From the NCBI RefSeq assembly GCF_002878395.1, contig NC_061120.1, positions 120,599,325 to 120,663,324 of the forward strand: a DNA stretch of 64,000 nt, given 5' to 3'. Positions 20,625 through 33,081 of the stretch are shown in pieces. The stretch is from Capsicum annuum (Eukaryota; Streptophyta; Magnoliopsida; Solanales; Solanaceae). The notes below the pieces were generated by a model, which saw only the letters and a program-made list of their open reading frames with translations, was not told where the DNA came from and did not search any database. Position numbers and translations under genes: made by a program. Each line of letters begins with the position of its first letter. The first letter of the stretch is position 1.

Positions 20625-21560
20625 TTGATCAATACAAAAGGTAATTCTCAAACTAAGGCTATAATAACTAGGAGTGGTCTATCTATTTATGAGAAGGTTG
20701 TTGATCTTGATGAAGACTCCAATCATAAGGCAAGTAATAGGAAAGCTATTGTAAAAATAAAGTGGTTGGGTTACCAAACTGATGAGGTCCTACAACCATA
20801 TAAAGTAATTGGTGAGCAACCAAAGGTAGTTGAAGACCATAGTGACATGGAAGAGCCTCCTAGAGTGATTATGGGTAATGATCCGAAAGTGAATGAACAT
20901 CAAATTCTCCCATTCCCACAAAGTATTAAGAAGAAAGACAACAATACTAAATTTAAGAGGTCTATAGAGAAATTTAGCAACCTATCCATCAACATTTTGT
21001 TGATCGAGGCTTTGCCAAAAATTTTAAGGTATGGTAAATTCAAGAAAGACTTGGACACCAAAAATAAAGTTGTGGATCACGAAACAATAGAGGTGACTCA
21101 TAATTATAGTGCTATCATGTCAAGCATAATATCATTGACGAAGGAAGATCTAGGTCTATTCATCATCCCTTGCACCATTGGGATGTTTAATTTAGATAAC
21201 GTATTGTGTGATCCTGGGGAAAACATCAACTTTATTACATTTGCCATGTTTTAAAAGTTGGGTTTGGGTACTCCTAAGCATACCACCATGAGGCTATTGA
21301 TGGTCGATCGCTCAATCAAGAAACCAGTTTGGGTGTTGTATGATGTGTTAGTGATTGTTGACCAATTTATATTTCTAATAAACTTTATTGTCCTTCATTT
21401 TGCAATTGATCATGAAGATCCTATCATTCTTGGTAGAGCATTTCCAGCCACCAAAAGGGCATTAGTCGATGTAGAGTGTGGAGAGATGAAATTTTTAGTA
21501 AATAATAAGGAATTCGCCTTTAATGTATGCAAGCCCATGAATCAACCTATGGACTTGTAA
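20625..21560 (+). pseudogene. Athila/Tat-type protease region
   Basis: The open frame 20625-21254 holds the linker and the start of the retropepsin: FSNLSINILLIEALPKILRY, then FIIPCTIGMFNLDNVLCDPG. A stop at 21252 is followed at once by an open frame 21258-21560 with MGLGTPKHTTMRLLMVDRS and EDPIILGRAF, the second half of the domain. The family's catalytic motif DLGAS reads DPGEN here, so the Asp and Gly are kept but the Ala is lost. The stop between the halves and the altered motif make it inactive. Its length of about 310 residues is normal for this gag-pol linker plus protease. Confidence 0.8.
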
Positions 21561-21899
21561 GTGATCTCAGTGATTGATGTCATTGATGTTAAATTAATGA
21601 ACATAATTGATGCGGATCTTGTAAATTACCCCTTAGTGGTTGAATTGTGGAATTACTACATAGAAAGAGACTATGGGTATGATGAGGCAATCAATTCATT
21701 GACGGGTCTTGGATCCTAGACCAAGAATCTAGTAAAATTAAATTTAGACTTGAAAAGTTGTGAAATTCCACCAGCCAAGATGTCACTCATTAAACCTCCA
21801 CAACTTGAGTTAAAACCATTGTCTTCCCATCTTTGCTATTTTTTCTTGGGTGATAATAATTCATTGCCAATCATTTTCATAGGAGATCTTGAGCCTTTC

Positions 21900-22790
21900 A
21901 AAGTGTAAGCCTTGAATGCTATTGATATGAAGTACATTTGTGCTTTTGAAAGGACTATAGCACATACTATAGCATAGCTCTTAGAATTTTTCCCCGCAAA
22001 ATCAAGTCATAAATTGATCATGTCCTAATTTTAGAACATAAAAGAATACTCAACCCACTAATGTAATAAGTGGTAAAGAATAAAATCATAAAGTTCCTTG
22101 ATGTGGGTGTCATTTACCCAATTTTGAATAGCACGTGGGTGAGCCCATTGTAATGTGTCCCGAAAAGAGTGGCTTTTCGGTAGTTCCTAATTAAATTAAT
22201 GACTTTGTCTCCATCCATCCGATTATGGGTAGGAAGTTATGTATGGACTATTGCAAGTTTAACTCAAAGAATGATAAGGACCATTGCCCCATGTTATTTA
22301 TGGATCAAATGGTAGGTAGGAATACCAGGCGGTGGTGGTATTATTTTCTTAATGGTTATTTGGGGTACAATCAAATTTTCATTACCCTATAAGACAAATA
22401 AAAGACATCTTTCACTTGCCCGTATGGAATATTTCCTTTCAAGCATAAGTTTTTTTGCTATCCAATTCTCTGAAAATGTTCCAATGATGCATATTATCTA
22501 TCTTTGTGGATATGGTGGAGGTTTCGATGGAGGAATTCATGGATGAATTCTTAGTACTTGGTGAGTTATTTTAGTCATGCCGTCATGCCTTACAAATTCA
22601 ATAAATATTCTTGGAAGGTATGGGGAGACCAATCTAGTCTTGAATTGGAAAAAATGCCACTTTATGGTTAACGAGGGAATTATTTTTGGTCATAAAATCT
22701 AAACTAATGGTATCCAAGTAGATCAAGAAAATTTGAGGTAATTACTAAGTTGTCTCCTCCTATCTCCATGAAGGATGTTATAGGATTCCC
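21900..22790 (+). pseudogene. Athila/Tat-type reverse transcriptase relic
   Basis: Scattered over several frames are CVPKKSGFSVVPN (about 22155), LCMDYCKFN (the family CIDYRKLN block), FLNGYLGYNQI (family FLDGYSGYNQI) near 22350, TSFTCPYGIFPF near 22405 and a damaged FMDDF block near 22530. At least four frameshifts or stops separate them. The YxDD catalytic aspartates are not intact. Confidence 0.75.
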
Positions 22791-22839
22791 TATTCATGTG
22801 GGATTTTACAGACGATTCATTAAAGATTTCACAAAAATT

Positions 22840-23330
22840 GCTCATTCCTTGTCCAAAATCCTTGAAAAAGAGGTAAAATTTGAATTTGATGATTAGTGTT
22901 TAAAGGCATTCAATTCCCTCAAGGAACTCCTCATTACGGCTCCTATTATTGTTTCCCCGGACTAGTCCTCACTCTTTGATCTAATGTGTGATGCAAGTGG
23001 AATTTCTCTAGGTGTTGCTAGGCCAACAAAGAGAGGATTTGTTCTATCCAATCTACTATGCAAGCAAATCTTTGAATAATGCCCAACATAAATATACAAT
23101 TATGGAACAGCAGCTATTTGTGGTGGTCTATGCTTTTGAAAAATTTAGCGCTTACTTATTGGGTGTGAAAGTTGTTGTGCATACAGACCACGCTGCCCTT
23201 ATGTACCTCATGGAAAAGAAAGAGACTGAACCACACTTGATTAGGTGTATCTTACTATTATAAGAGTTTAGTTTTGAGGTGAAGGATATAAAGGGTTGAG
23301 AAAACCAAGTGTCCGACCAGCTCCCCCCCT
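22840..23330 (+). pseudogene. Athila/Tat-type RNase H relic
   Basis: CDASGISLGV at about 22987 leads, after a one-base shift, into the open frame 23012-23263. That frame has GQQREDLFYPIYYASKSLNN, EQQLFVVVYAFEKF and VHTDHAALMYLMEKKE, then ENQVSDQL after stops. The D of CDAS and the D of HTDHA, both catalytic in RNase H, are still present. It lies between RT and integrase as expected. Confidence 0.85.
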
Positions 23331-23339
23331 GAAAATAAT

Positions 23340-24530
23340 CAATAGAATTTGGTTGAGATTGAGATTGATAACACCTTCCCCGATGAGTTAGTCATGTCAA
23401 TCTCGAGAAATTTTGCACCTTGGTATGCAGATTATGCAAACCATGTTATAAATTATAATAAAATAAAATGGTTATTATTTGATATAAAGTAGTATATTTG
23501 GGATGAACCATTTTTGTTTAGGGAATGTGTAGATGGTATGGTTCTCAAAGTGATAAGAAAGAATGAAAGATATACTTAAAGTTTGTCACTCCTCCCGTTT
23601 CAGTGGACAATGAGAGATTCGGACCGCCACCCAAATTCTTCAATGTAGTTATTATTGGACTACCATTTATAGGGATGTTATTGAGATAGACAAATTATGT
23701 AATAAATTCCAATTGCAAAGCTGAGACTTGAGAGGGCATGAGATGCCCCTGGACCATACCTCAAAGTTAAACTATTTGATGTATGGGGCATTGATTTCAT
23801 GGGCCCATTTTAAGATCTTTGGGTAACATATACATCTTAGTGGTGGTGGACTATGTCTCTAAATAGATAGAGGTTATTGCTCATTTGAAAAACAAAATCA
23901 AAAGTGTCCCTTTCTTCTTGAAAAAAAATACATCTTACAAGGTTTGGGATGCTGTAAGCCATAATAAGCGATGGAGGCTCACATTTTTACAATTGAGTTT
24001 TCAACACTATTCTTGACTAGTATAGGGTGAAGCACAAGGTTGATACCCCATATAATGCAACTAGATGATGTGATTTGGGCTTATAGGATAGCTTTAAAAA
24101 CTCCGATTGGAATGTACCTATCCTAATTAGTGTTTGGGAATGCATGTCACCTATTTAATTAGAGCATAAAGCATGGTGGGCTTTGGAAAAATTAAATATT
24201 GATTGGGTTGATGCATCAAAGTCAAGAGTGACTCAACTCTATGAGTTTGATTTTTTTTCTCAAGGCCAATGAAAGCTCCATTTTGTATAAGGAAAGAATG
24301 AAGATGTGGAATGATACCAAAATTATAACGAGAAATTTCATGTTGGGAATGGAATACTCCATTATAATTTTTGGTTGAAGCTTTTTGTGATAAAGCTTGG
24401 ATCCAAGCAGTTGGGTCCCTTTGTGGTTACAACGTTGTATCCCAATGGAGCGATCGAATTTGAAGACCTTAAGAAATTTTTTTTGTAGTGAATGGGAAAA
24501 GTCTAAAACATTACAATGTAGGTTGACCCG
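23340..24530 (+). pseudogene. Athila/Tat-type integrase relic and pol end
   Basis: Visible blocks are FDVWGIDFMGPF near 23780 (first catalytic Asp in GIDF kept), ILVVVDYVSK and IEVIAHLKN with stops between, and a degraded distal core up to 24250. The pol C-terminus near 24400-24510 reads LGPFVVTTLYPNGAIEF and VNGKSLKHYN. It is followed by GGGAGGCAACCCAT at about 24618, typical of sequence just after pol in this lineage. Many stops; dead. Confidence 0.7.
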
Positions 24531-26668
24531 GGGCAGCCAAAATTGAGTTATTGCGCTTCAAGAATCAATAATGATGATAAAAAACATTTTTTCACGATGC
24601 TGAATGATGCGCTTGATGGGAGGCAACCCATTATTTTGATGTTTTTGCAATATTTTTTTTGATAAGTTCACATAATTTGGATGCTTTGCAGGCATTTTAG
24701 ACTAATTGGAAGCAAAAAATAGGGGGAAATCCAGTTTAGATGTATGGTAGCCATGTAGAAAAATATTACAAAATAGGGAGCATAAGTCCTCAAGTACTAT
24801 GATCGCGATTGTATTGAGTCTGTCGCAATAGCGCTAGTGTATCTAAAATGCATATTTGCCCTTGATGTGATATTAGGGAGACTCTTTAACCCTTCTCAGG
24901 CTTTTGTGTTATGCAGTAAGGACACTTCAAGTCATGTGTTAGGGGTATTGTGTATGTAATCCTTTAGTGTGCATTGGTTGGGAATAATTAAATTTTGTTC
25001 ACACTGAGTATGAAGATTTTTTACATTAATTATTTCATTTTTATCTTTTTATTTATCTTTTGATGTGGTGTTGGATGTGACATTCCCTATGATAGACTGA
25101 GTGATGACATTCTTAAGGAAAAATATTGTGTTGGGGTTTTGAGCTATTAATGCAGGGGAAGTTTGAGTACCAGGGGCATTATATTTTTGAATAATATTAT
25201 TTCTATGGTGAAGTGTTAATATCCATATAGTTTGCCCTTATAGGATCTCAAATGTAAGATGGCGGCTTAAATTGGTGCCAAAAATAGTTAATCTTACGTG
25301 GTGAAAAGCGAAGCCAGAACCCTTCCTCCGTTTAAATTTTGTTATGAAAATCAAGGGCATGGATATGAATTATTTTGTAACAACACTTTACCTCTTTTTG
25401 TGACTCCAAATTCTTTAGTAGGTAGTGTGTGGTTATTAACTATTTTTTCTCAAATAGGAGATACAATTGATCCTCCTAGAAAAGTTTACATGCCATTCAT
25501 GGTGAGCATAGTTGATTGATTCTCATATGTACTTGTGACATCTAGAACTTTCCCCACTGGTAGTTTAAAGCTAATGTTAATTACACATAGTTGGAAGAAA
25601 GAACTTAGGCATTCTTTATGAACATGGAAATCAACTTTAGCCTAGAAACCCTACCCGTTCATGGATGGTACCCTAGTCACCTCTTTAGAGCGTTTGAAAC
25701 CTTTCTTTAGCAATCTCATTGCAAGCCTTGAACCATTTAAAATTTATCCCACTTTTGAACCCTAACTTCCTGAACTTAAAAATGCAATTTGAGGCTAAAA
25801 GCCTATGATGGGGGTGGTAAATCTTGGAAGAGGTTATCTTAGGCCACAATAATGAAAGTAAGTACAAAAAGATTAATAATGAAGACAAATGAATGAGAAA
25901 AATAAAGGAACCAACAAAAGAACGAAAAATATGAGATTACACAAAGTAAAGGTATGAGAAGAAACTGCTTTCAAAAGATGGATGAAACAATGTGGTAAGA
26001 GAAGGCACATGAGTAAATTAGGTATGAATGAAGTGGCCCATAACCCAAAGTTTGATTTAATAATGTTTTATGTGGTGTTCAAGGAGGGTGTTTTAAATTT
26101 TATACAAAAAAATTTATCCTACCCTTCACCGAGTCAATATTAGAAGCTTGAAAAAGTGTTTTGAGATCTTTAACCAAGTATTTTAAGTTAATATTGATTG
26201 AAAATAAGGGAAAGCATATGCCATGATACTTGTGTGTATGGAGAAATTCTTTGTGAGTGTGAGTGCTTGCATATTTGTCCCTCATTACCTAATTGAAATT
26301 AAGGTGTGTTAGGACTTCCCTTTCATGAGAAGGCATGTAACCTAATAAAGGCTAGTGAAGTTGTCAATTTCCAAAAAATAAGGCAAAGACGTGTAGTTAA
26401 GTCAGTATTTATAGAGAGTCACCTCTGGAGAGTTAGTAGTTGTTGCTTGTTTGTTCTTAAAAGTCTTTTGCATCCTAAAAAATGTGGTTGATTTTGAGAG
26501 AAGTAGAAAGAATGGTTCTTCCCATGAATTTTTGGCTAATTGTTAGTGCTAATCAAGTTTAGAATCATTGGTGATCATTTGGTTGTACGAATGGGCTTAT
26601 AAGTGAAGTAGTATCATTGAGTATTGAGTAGTGTTGCTTGAGGACAAGGAATATTTAATTTGGGGTGT
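24531..26668 (+). mobile_element. Element A 3' internal region
   Basis: About 2.1 kb between the pol end and the 3' LTR. No domain is recognised. The open frame 25298-25519 (73 codons) and its neighbours may be the remnant of the extra 3' ORF known in Athila/Tat elements, but I see no specific motif. The region ends with AATTTAATTTGGGGTGT at about 26652-26668, the purine-rich stretch that precedes LTRs of this lineage. Confidence 0.55.
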
Positions 26669-28047
26669 TGATGAGTGGAAAATTATTCATTCATTTACAT
26701 CCACATTCTAGCACACTATGATGAATTAATTGTTTGCATGAGGCAAATTCTTGATTTAAATGCATTAATGTTTTGTATTTGTGATATTGCAGTTAATTTA
26801 ATGAAAATCAATTGTGACAAAATTGGAAGAGAAGTAAATTGAGCAAAAATAGCATGAGAACAAAAGATTTGGCCCTGGAGGTTACCCTCCGATGCCACAT
26901 TCGTGCTCTGAGGTTTGCGAATGCAATTAGAAGTCAAGTCAAACCTTGGCGATCACAAGATGACCATCATAATTTTGGTAGTCGCAAACACAATCAATAG
27001 ACGTCAATAACAGTAGAGCAAACAAGTTTTGAAGGTAAATAGGAATCTCATAGAGCTGAATCTCAATTCACAAAAGGCTAAAACCTTTCACATTTTTTAG
27101 TATCTTTCATTAAATTTTACAATTTGTTGAGAGAAGAAGAATTTATTTTTGAGGGATAAAACAAATGTTGAGTTGGTTCCAAGAGAGATTTGGTTGTAAA
27201 TTAAAATTGGAGTTTGGATTTATTCTTGCCTTTGTATACAATGGATGAATTGAATCCCAACTTGGGTATACTTCCTTTAGTGAATTTCATGCGTAGCTAA
27301 GTTCCTATCTTGGTGTTATATTTAATTAGGTGGTAATATTATGTTGGTGTTAATTTTTAGTTAAAATAATTAGTGAAGGATGTTGGGTTTTGCTCTTACT
27401 CTATGTTTGAGTGTAGAATTGTAGGTGAAAACCTCAATTGACTTTGATCTTATATCATAATTGAAAGGGGGATATGGGTGATGATTAATTGTGAACAACA
27501 CCTTGTATTAACTTCTTTGTTAGAACTACCTTAGAAATAAAGGTGTTAATTAAATTGGATGTTTGTGAGCATCATCGTAGTAATATGGATGCTTAGTTTG
27601 ATGTCATGGATTTGAAAACTTGTCACGCTCATGAGGTATTTGAAATTGTTTATGTTTAATCGAAGGGTTAATGCTTTGGACCATAAATTTGGCCTACGCA
27701 ACACCTTTAGCCAAAACTTGGACTAACCCTTGATTACCCATACATGAACATTACTTAGGAGAACATGACCCAAGATCCCTCTTGATTTGATAGCCTTAAA
27801 AATTGTTTGACCTTATATTAGTGTAAATTGTTGATTGTGTTCAACCAATTTCAACATTAAAACCCCCCAATTTCTTTCATATTTTATTTTGATTTCATAT
27901 TACGAGATTACTCATAGTCAACTCTCGACACCCATGGGTATTGAAAGCTAGTTTTTACTAATTGAGGATTCGACCTTAACTCTTACTAGGTATATATTGT
28001 CAATGATCTCCACACATCAAAATAATAGGGTGAGTTGAGTGTTATCA
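26669..28047 (+). repeat. Element A 3' LTR, about 1379 bp
   Basis: It begins TGATGAGTGGAAAATTATTC and ends GTTGAGTGTTATCA, matching the split 5' LTR throughout. The flanking bases AGACC (8934-8938) and TAACC (28048-28052) are only a weak target duplication. ORFs such as 26716-26937 minus are chance. Confidence 0.85.
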
Positions 28048-28050
28048 TAA

Positions 28051-28250
28051 CCACCCATAAATACATAGATTGGGATTAGCCCATGCTAGGTAATATTACA
28101 CCTAAGCTAACACTTTTAAATGCATGAATTTGGATTGGCCCATGATAGGTAGTGTAGCCCTTAAGTACCACCCAAAAACAAATAGATTTTCTTTTTGGAT
28201 CGATCTATGCTAGGCTCTCAGCCCATGGGCTGTCTCCCAAAATTACGTAG
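28051..28250 (+). repeat. Degenerate tandem repeat, unit about 60 bp
   Basis: Three full and one partial unit start at 28051, 28111, 28168 and about 28231. They share CCACCC or a variant, then an ATAGATT or GGATT block and GCCCATGCTAGGTA. The array lies exactly between the end of element A and the truncated 5' LTR of D. The source is unknown; it may be a host minisatellite or part of another LTR. Confidence 0.55.
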
Positions 28251-28269
28251 ATTAACTTTACTTTAACCT

Positions 28270-30081
28270 CCATGATATGAAGGCTTTGTTCTGAGATAAG
28301 GTCCGTGACATGAATGCCGTACCTCCTAGATAAGGTCCATGCCATGAAACCATGTATTTCTCTGTTATGGCTTTGCTATTTTAAAAAAAAATAAGGGTGT
28401 CCTTTCACCCCTTGCATGATTTTAATCACTATAAAGGTATATTTTCATCTATTTTCATCCTGCGAAGTTCATTCTTACTACCCTTAATTAGTCTCTCTCA
28501 AAGTTCCCTTTTTCAACTGATGGTTAGGGCTTAAGGAGATGATTATGTAGGGTCCTAAGTGAATTATTTTCTTTGAATTTCTTGGAAATCAATACATGCA
28601 TGAAATTGTTTATTACTCATGGTTTTAAAAATGGGTTTTGAACTATGTGTTGAGGATTGTGAATGTATTTGATTTAAATATATTTCCATATTTTGTTATG
28701 AAAAATTCATGGTTTATTAATGTTTACAAACATTGTGGGGTTCATAAGAATGATAATTAAATAGAGGGGTCATGGTTAATCCCTAATTTTATGATTTTTC
28801 CTTGATATATGGTTTGAAAATAATATGCCCTAAACCTATTTGTGAAATTGTCAAATGCTTTTGTTTGGCTTATTTCATGAAACTAATGCATGGTATAAAT
28901 GGTTAAATAGCTAAGGATGGTTTCAAAAACCTTGTAGGGTATGATGGAATCCCCCAAATTAATAAATTATGAAAACCATGTGGAGTACGAATGAATCCCC
29001 TAAGTGAATTTTATAATGGAGTCTACAAGGTACAAAGGAATCACCTAAGTGTTGGCCAATGACATTACATGCAATCTATATTTAGTTTGACGCTATCACT
29101 TAATAACTCCTTTATAATTTACTCCTAGAATTTGGTAAATGGGTTATGTGTTAGTGCTTTTAATTGGGATTAAATGGGGGCGTGTATCTAAACAGTGAAG
29201 GTGTGAGTTCAATAGATGAATATTGGAAACTCAAGTTTACTGACATGATCTATGGTCTTGATGAAATATGCTTGTGGGGTACTAAGGAATCCCCCAAGTG
29301 TATACATATATAATTGTATCATATTTGGCAAAGGGGACATCAAAATCCCCGGCCTTCTATGATATCTCTAGTTTGTCTAGCTAACACACATTGGGCCCAA
29401 CAACAAGATTATAACTAGACCTATATAGCCAGTGGGTAGTTTATGATGGTCAATCTATACAATCTAGGCTAAAGTTTTATAGTTTATGCTAAGCCTTGTT
29501 CTCTTTCTCAGAATGTGATATATATACATATATATGTACTACATATGATGTTGTGCATTAGTTATAATGGTTTCTATATTATGTATCATTGCATTATTTG
29601 TTCCCTTATCCCTGAGTTACATGCTAGTGCTCTAAAAGCTAACCATCTTCAGATGTTATATCCCTATGCAATGTTGGAACTAACCATACTTTTACCCTTC
29701 CTACATAGTGACTAGGTGTTCATGTGTTGACTTTAAATAGTGAATTTCCATAACTCAAAAGACTTCTTTTTAGGGTTTGGTTACTTATATTTTGGACTTT
29801 ATTTTAGGTTTATTTTTGCTATGGTCGGGTTCATATACCGACAGATCAATGATACTCTATTTTTAAGAGGCTTTGTGGATACTATGGACATGGGTATTAT
29901 GGATGTTTTTGGATATTGGTCCAATGCAGGTTCTTCTTGAATTTATTATTATATTTTTTTAATTGTATTCGTCTACTGATAGCTGTTCTTGGTTGTAGTT
30001 GAATAGGCTCAGGGGCCTGTCTCTGGTCCTCGATTGACTGGGGATTCTCGTCATAGCCAGGCCTTGGTTCGTATCGTGACA
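28270..30081 (+). repeat. Element D 5' LTR (left end missing)
   Basis: It is alike to 35150-37036 block by block: TTTTAATCACTATAA, GGGCCTAAGGAG versus GGGCTTAAGGAG, CTAACACACATTGGGCCC versus CTAACACGTACTAGGGCCC, and GTTACATGCTAG. It ends GTATCGTGACA at 30081. The first 200 bp or so of the 3' LTR have no counterpart here. ORFs inside are not supported. Confidence 0.8.
28937..29350 (+). repeat. AAGGAATCCCC repeats in D 5' LTR, five copies
   Basis: The word GGTACGAAGGAATCCCC, with TAAGTG after it, recurs at 28937-28955, 28983-29006, 29028-29051, 29276-29300 and (diverged) 29332-29350. The 3' LTR has the same five in the same order at 35877, 35922, 35963, 36212 and 36267. They were therefore present before D inserted. 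Confidence 0.65.
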
Positions 30082-30084
30082 AAG

Positions 30085-30098
30085 TTTATATCAAAGCC
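30085..30098 (+). other. Primer-binding site of D
   Basis: TTTATATCAAAGCC follows the LTR end GTGACA at 30081 by three bases. It is a decayed TTGGTATCAGAGCC, with G to T and G to A changes. Confidence 0.7.
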
Positions 30099-30281
30099 TA
30101 AGTTTTAGTGTCATGGGGTGCTCATAAAGTTATGTCAATTAGATTGTGTTTTATAGGTCTATAGCATGCTTCACATGCTATAAGACATTGAGAATATTTT
30201 TCTTTTCTTGTTGTCTTACTTTAAGCTATGGATTCATAGGTATTGAATATTTTTAAATCCCATTTGTTCGCCTTTCAGATC

Positions 30282-31450
30282 ATGCCTCTCAGATTATCTG
30301 ATTTCCATGGAAACTCTTCTATCCCGACTAAGAACAATGTGGATGGGGCTTATCCTAATCCTTGGGTACATACTTAGTCTAGGGTCACAGCTTTTAGCTT
30401 TTCTCATGGAGTTCCACCTGACTCCATAGGTCCTTCTCCAGTTAGTGACAATCATACTTAATTACCTCAGGGAGATATCTACTATTAATATTGAGCTTTG
30501 CCAGTCCATTCATCTATTGACCCAACTGGTGATATCTCAATCACGTTAGATAGGTTCTGATGGTATTACTGTTAGTTTTTTTAGGCCACTAGAGTTGGCC
30601 AATTTATGAGCTTGAGCCCTCAGACTTTCTATGGTACTAAGTTTGAGAAGGATCCTCAAAGTTTTATTAATTAGATGGAGAAAATCTTTTAGGTCATGAA
30701 TGCTACTAATGTTGAGGGTATGGAATTTATTGCTTATTAGGTCCAAGATATAACGTACCAATGGTTTAATGAGTAGGAGTGTCTGAGGGGTGATGTTGCT
30801 AGGTTCGCATTGAGAGATGGTTTCTTTAGTGCTTTTTTTGACCACTTCTTTCCTCATGAGTTGATTTAGGTAAAAATGGAGGAGTTTGTGAATTTGAAGT
30901 AAGGAAGGATATCATTGAAGGAGTATGCCTTGAAATTGCACCAGTTATGCTCCTAAGCTAGCATCTAGAATTAGAGCTACATTGATTATATTGGTCCTAG
31001 GTTATCTCATGAGTTTATTTTAGAGAGCAAGGTTTCCTTATTGAACAAGGATGTGGACATCTCTCGACTTGTGATGTATATGCAATAGGTTGAGGAGTAA
31101 AAAAAGTAGCAAGCAGATATAGGGTAAAGGTAGAGTAAGAAATTTTTATATGCAGATCAGGGTAGAGGCTATTAAAAGAGTGATAGAGATGGTGGGAAGT
31201 GCTCTAAGAAGAAGTGGGGTAACTCGAGTTACTATTTGGCAGTTAGTGCACCTTATCCTAAGTTGTTTTAAGATCTTTATTTTAAGAGATATGATTGTTA
31301 TAAGGCCTAAGGTGCCTAATCTCAAGTTATTTGGCCTCAATCAGCTCCATCATATCTTTCTTGCAGATGTTATGGTTAGATGTATCGATGTTTCTATGAT
31401 GGGGGGATGTTGGTATTTTACTTATGGTCAGATTGGTCATTTGTAGTGGA
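30282..31450 (+). pseudogene. Element D gag
   Basis: The ATG at 30282 opens MPLRLSDFHGNSS. The core follows with MSLSPQTFYGTKFEKDPQSF near 30605, WFNE, FFDHFFPHELI, VKMEEFVNL, ISLKEYALKLHQL, and LLNKDVDISRLVMYMQ near 31045. A damaged zinc knuckle (YGQIGHL then WNCP) lies at 31425-31455, with the leading cysteines lost. There are more than ten stops, mostly TAG or TAA in places where the family has CAG or CAA, consistent with C to T decay. Confidence 0.8.
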
Positions 31451-31529
31451 ATTGCCCTTAAAAGGCTTCTTCTAGGGATGATAAGGTTCTTATTGGTATT
31501 TCGTCAGCTCCTGTACCAATAGGTTCCAC

Positions 31530-32000
31530 TTCTAGCTTTAGTACTGGTCAGAACAACTTGTATGCTCTTAATACATGCCAGGAGTCTATGGCATCACCTA
31601 ATGTCATCATTTGTATATTGAAATTCTTTTATCATGATGTATATTATTTGCTTGATCTGAGGTCTACCATTTTTTTGTGACCCCATTTATGGTTGTGCAT
31701 TTTGGTTCGATACTGAGTGTATTTTGGATCTCTTTTCTATTTCTACCCTAGTAGGTTACTTTGTGGTTACTAAAAGGGTCTATTGGGGTTGTGTGGTATC
31801 TGTTAATGTTAGGGAAACCTTAGTGGATCTATTTGGATTAGATATTCTAGATTTTGATAAAATTTTGGAGATGGATTGGTTGCACTTTTTCTATACCACT
31901 TTCGACTGTTGAACTAGTAAGGTCATCTTTAAGTTCCCTAATGAGCCAGTTATTGAGTGGTTAGGTAATTCCTTAATGACTATTGGAAGGTGTGTATCAT
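31530..32000 (+). pseudogene. Element D protease
   Basis: The frame holds SAPVPIGSTSSFSTGQNNLY and LNTCQE, then YYLLDLRSTIF in place of the family's LDLGATLSF. The catalytic Asp is kept but Gly-Ala became Arg-Ser. The second half is the open frame 31724-31912, with FSISTLVGYFVVTKRVY, FGLDILDFDKILEMDWL and FDC. This normally matures Gag-Pol; here it is inactive. Confidence 0.8.
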
Positions 32001-32089
32001 ATCTTAGAGCCTAAAAATTTATTTTATATTTGTTTCTTTAACATTTGCTCTAGGTTAAAGATTCTAACTCGGAAGGTCCTTTTTTAGAA

Positions 32090-32700
32090 TTCGATCCAAT
32101 GGTTAAGGAGTTTCCTAAGGTTTTCCCTGATGATATTCCAGGTGTTCCTCCCTGATAGGGAAATTGATTTTTGTATTGATCTTATTCTAGACATCCATTC
32201 TTTCTCTATTACTCCTTATAAAATGGCTTTGGCTGAGTTGAAGGAACTTAAGAAACAATTAAAGGATTTTCTAGACACGGGTATTATAAATCGTAGTACG
32301 TCTTTGTAAGGTGCTTCCATTCTCATCATGCGTAAGAAGGATGGTTCTTTTTAGATGTGTACTGATTACCGTCAGTTGAATAAGGTAATGGTAAAGAATA
32401 AATGCCCTCTTCCTAGGATTAATTATTTATTTTACTAGATTTAAGGCACTAAGTACTTTTACAAAATTGATCTTTGGTCAGGTTTCCATTAGTTCAAGAT
32501 TACAAAATTGGATTTACCTAAGTGTGTCTTCCAAAAATGGTACAGTTATTTTGTATTTTTAGTGATGACCTTTGGTTTGACTAATGCCTCAGCAACAATT
32601 ATAGATCTCATAAATCAAGTATTTCATCAGTTTTTGGATTTGTTTTGGACTATGTTTATAGACAATTTTGGTATATTCAAAGAGTGAGGTAGATCATGTC
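32090..32700 (+). pseudogene. Element D reverse transcriptase
   Basis: Blocks in order are EFPKVFPDDIPGVPP, a one-base shift, FSITPYKMALAELKELKKQL, IMRKKDGSF, DYRQLNKVMVKNKCPLPRI, KYFYKIDLWSGFH, VFLVMTFGLTNASAT, and FIDNFGIF at about 32655. The family's catalytic FIDDI reads FIDN, so the second Asp is lost. Five or more stops are present. The [16 protein letters not shown] block of the connection domain follows at about 32755. Confidence 0.85.
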
Positions 32701-33081
32701 AATCACCTCCTTCTTGTGTTAAATACCATAAAGGATCAACAATTATATGTTAAGTTTTCTAAATGTGAGTTTTGGTTGAATTTTGTTACTTTTTTGGATC
32801 ATGTTGCTTCAAGTAAAGAGATTATGGTAGATCCACAAAGTTACGATAGTTAGAAAGTGGCCTAGACGCACAACTCCAATAAATAGTCAAAACATCCTGG
32901 GTTAATGGGGTTACTATAGAAGGTTTATTAAGAGCTTTTCATTGATTGATGCATCTTTGATAAAGCTGACTCAACAGAAGGTAAAGTTTCTATGGTCCAA
33001 TACTTGTGAGGGGAGTTTTCTGAAGTTGAAAGATAAATTGACTTCTACTCTGATTTTGACCCCGCACAAGGGTAGGGCTTT

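Noticed and set aside
24660..24840. Possible 3' LTR partner for the inner element starting at 17525
   Set aside because: The first 36 bases look alike, but similarity fades quickly; the nested-truncated-element model explains the layout better.
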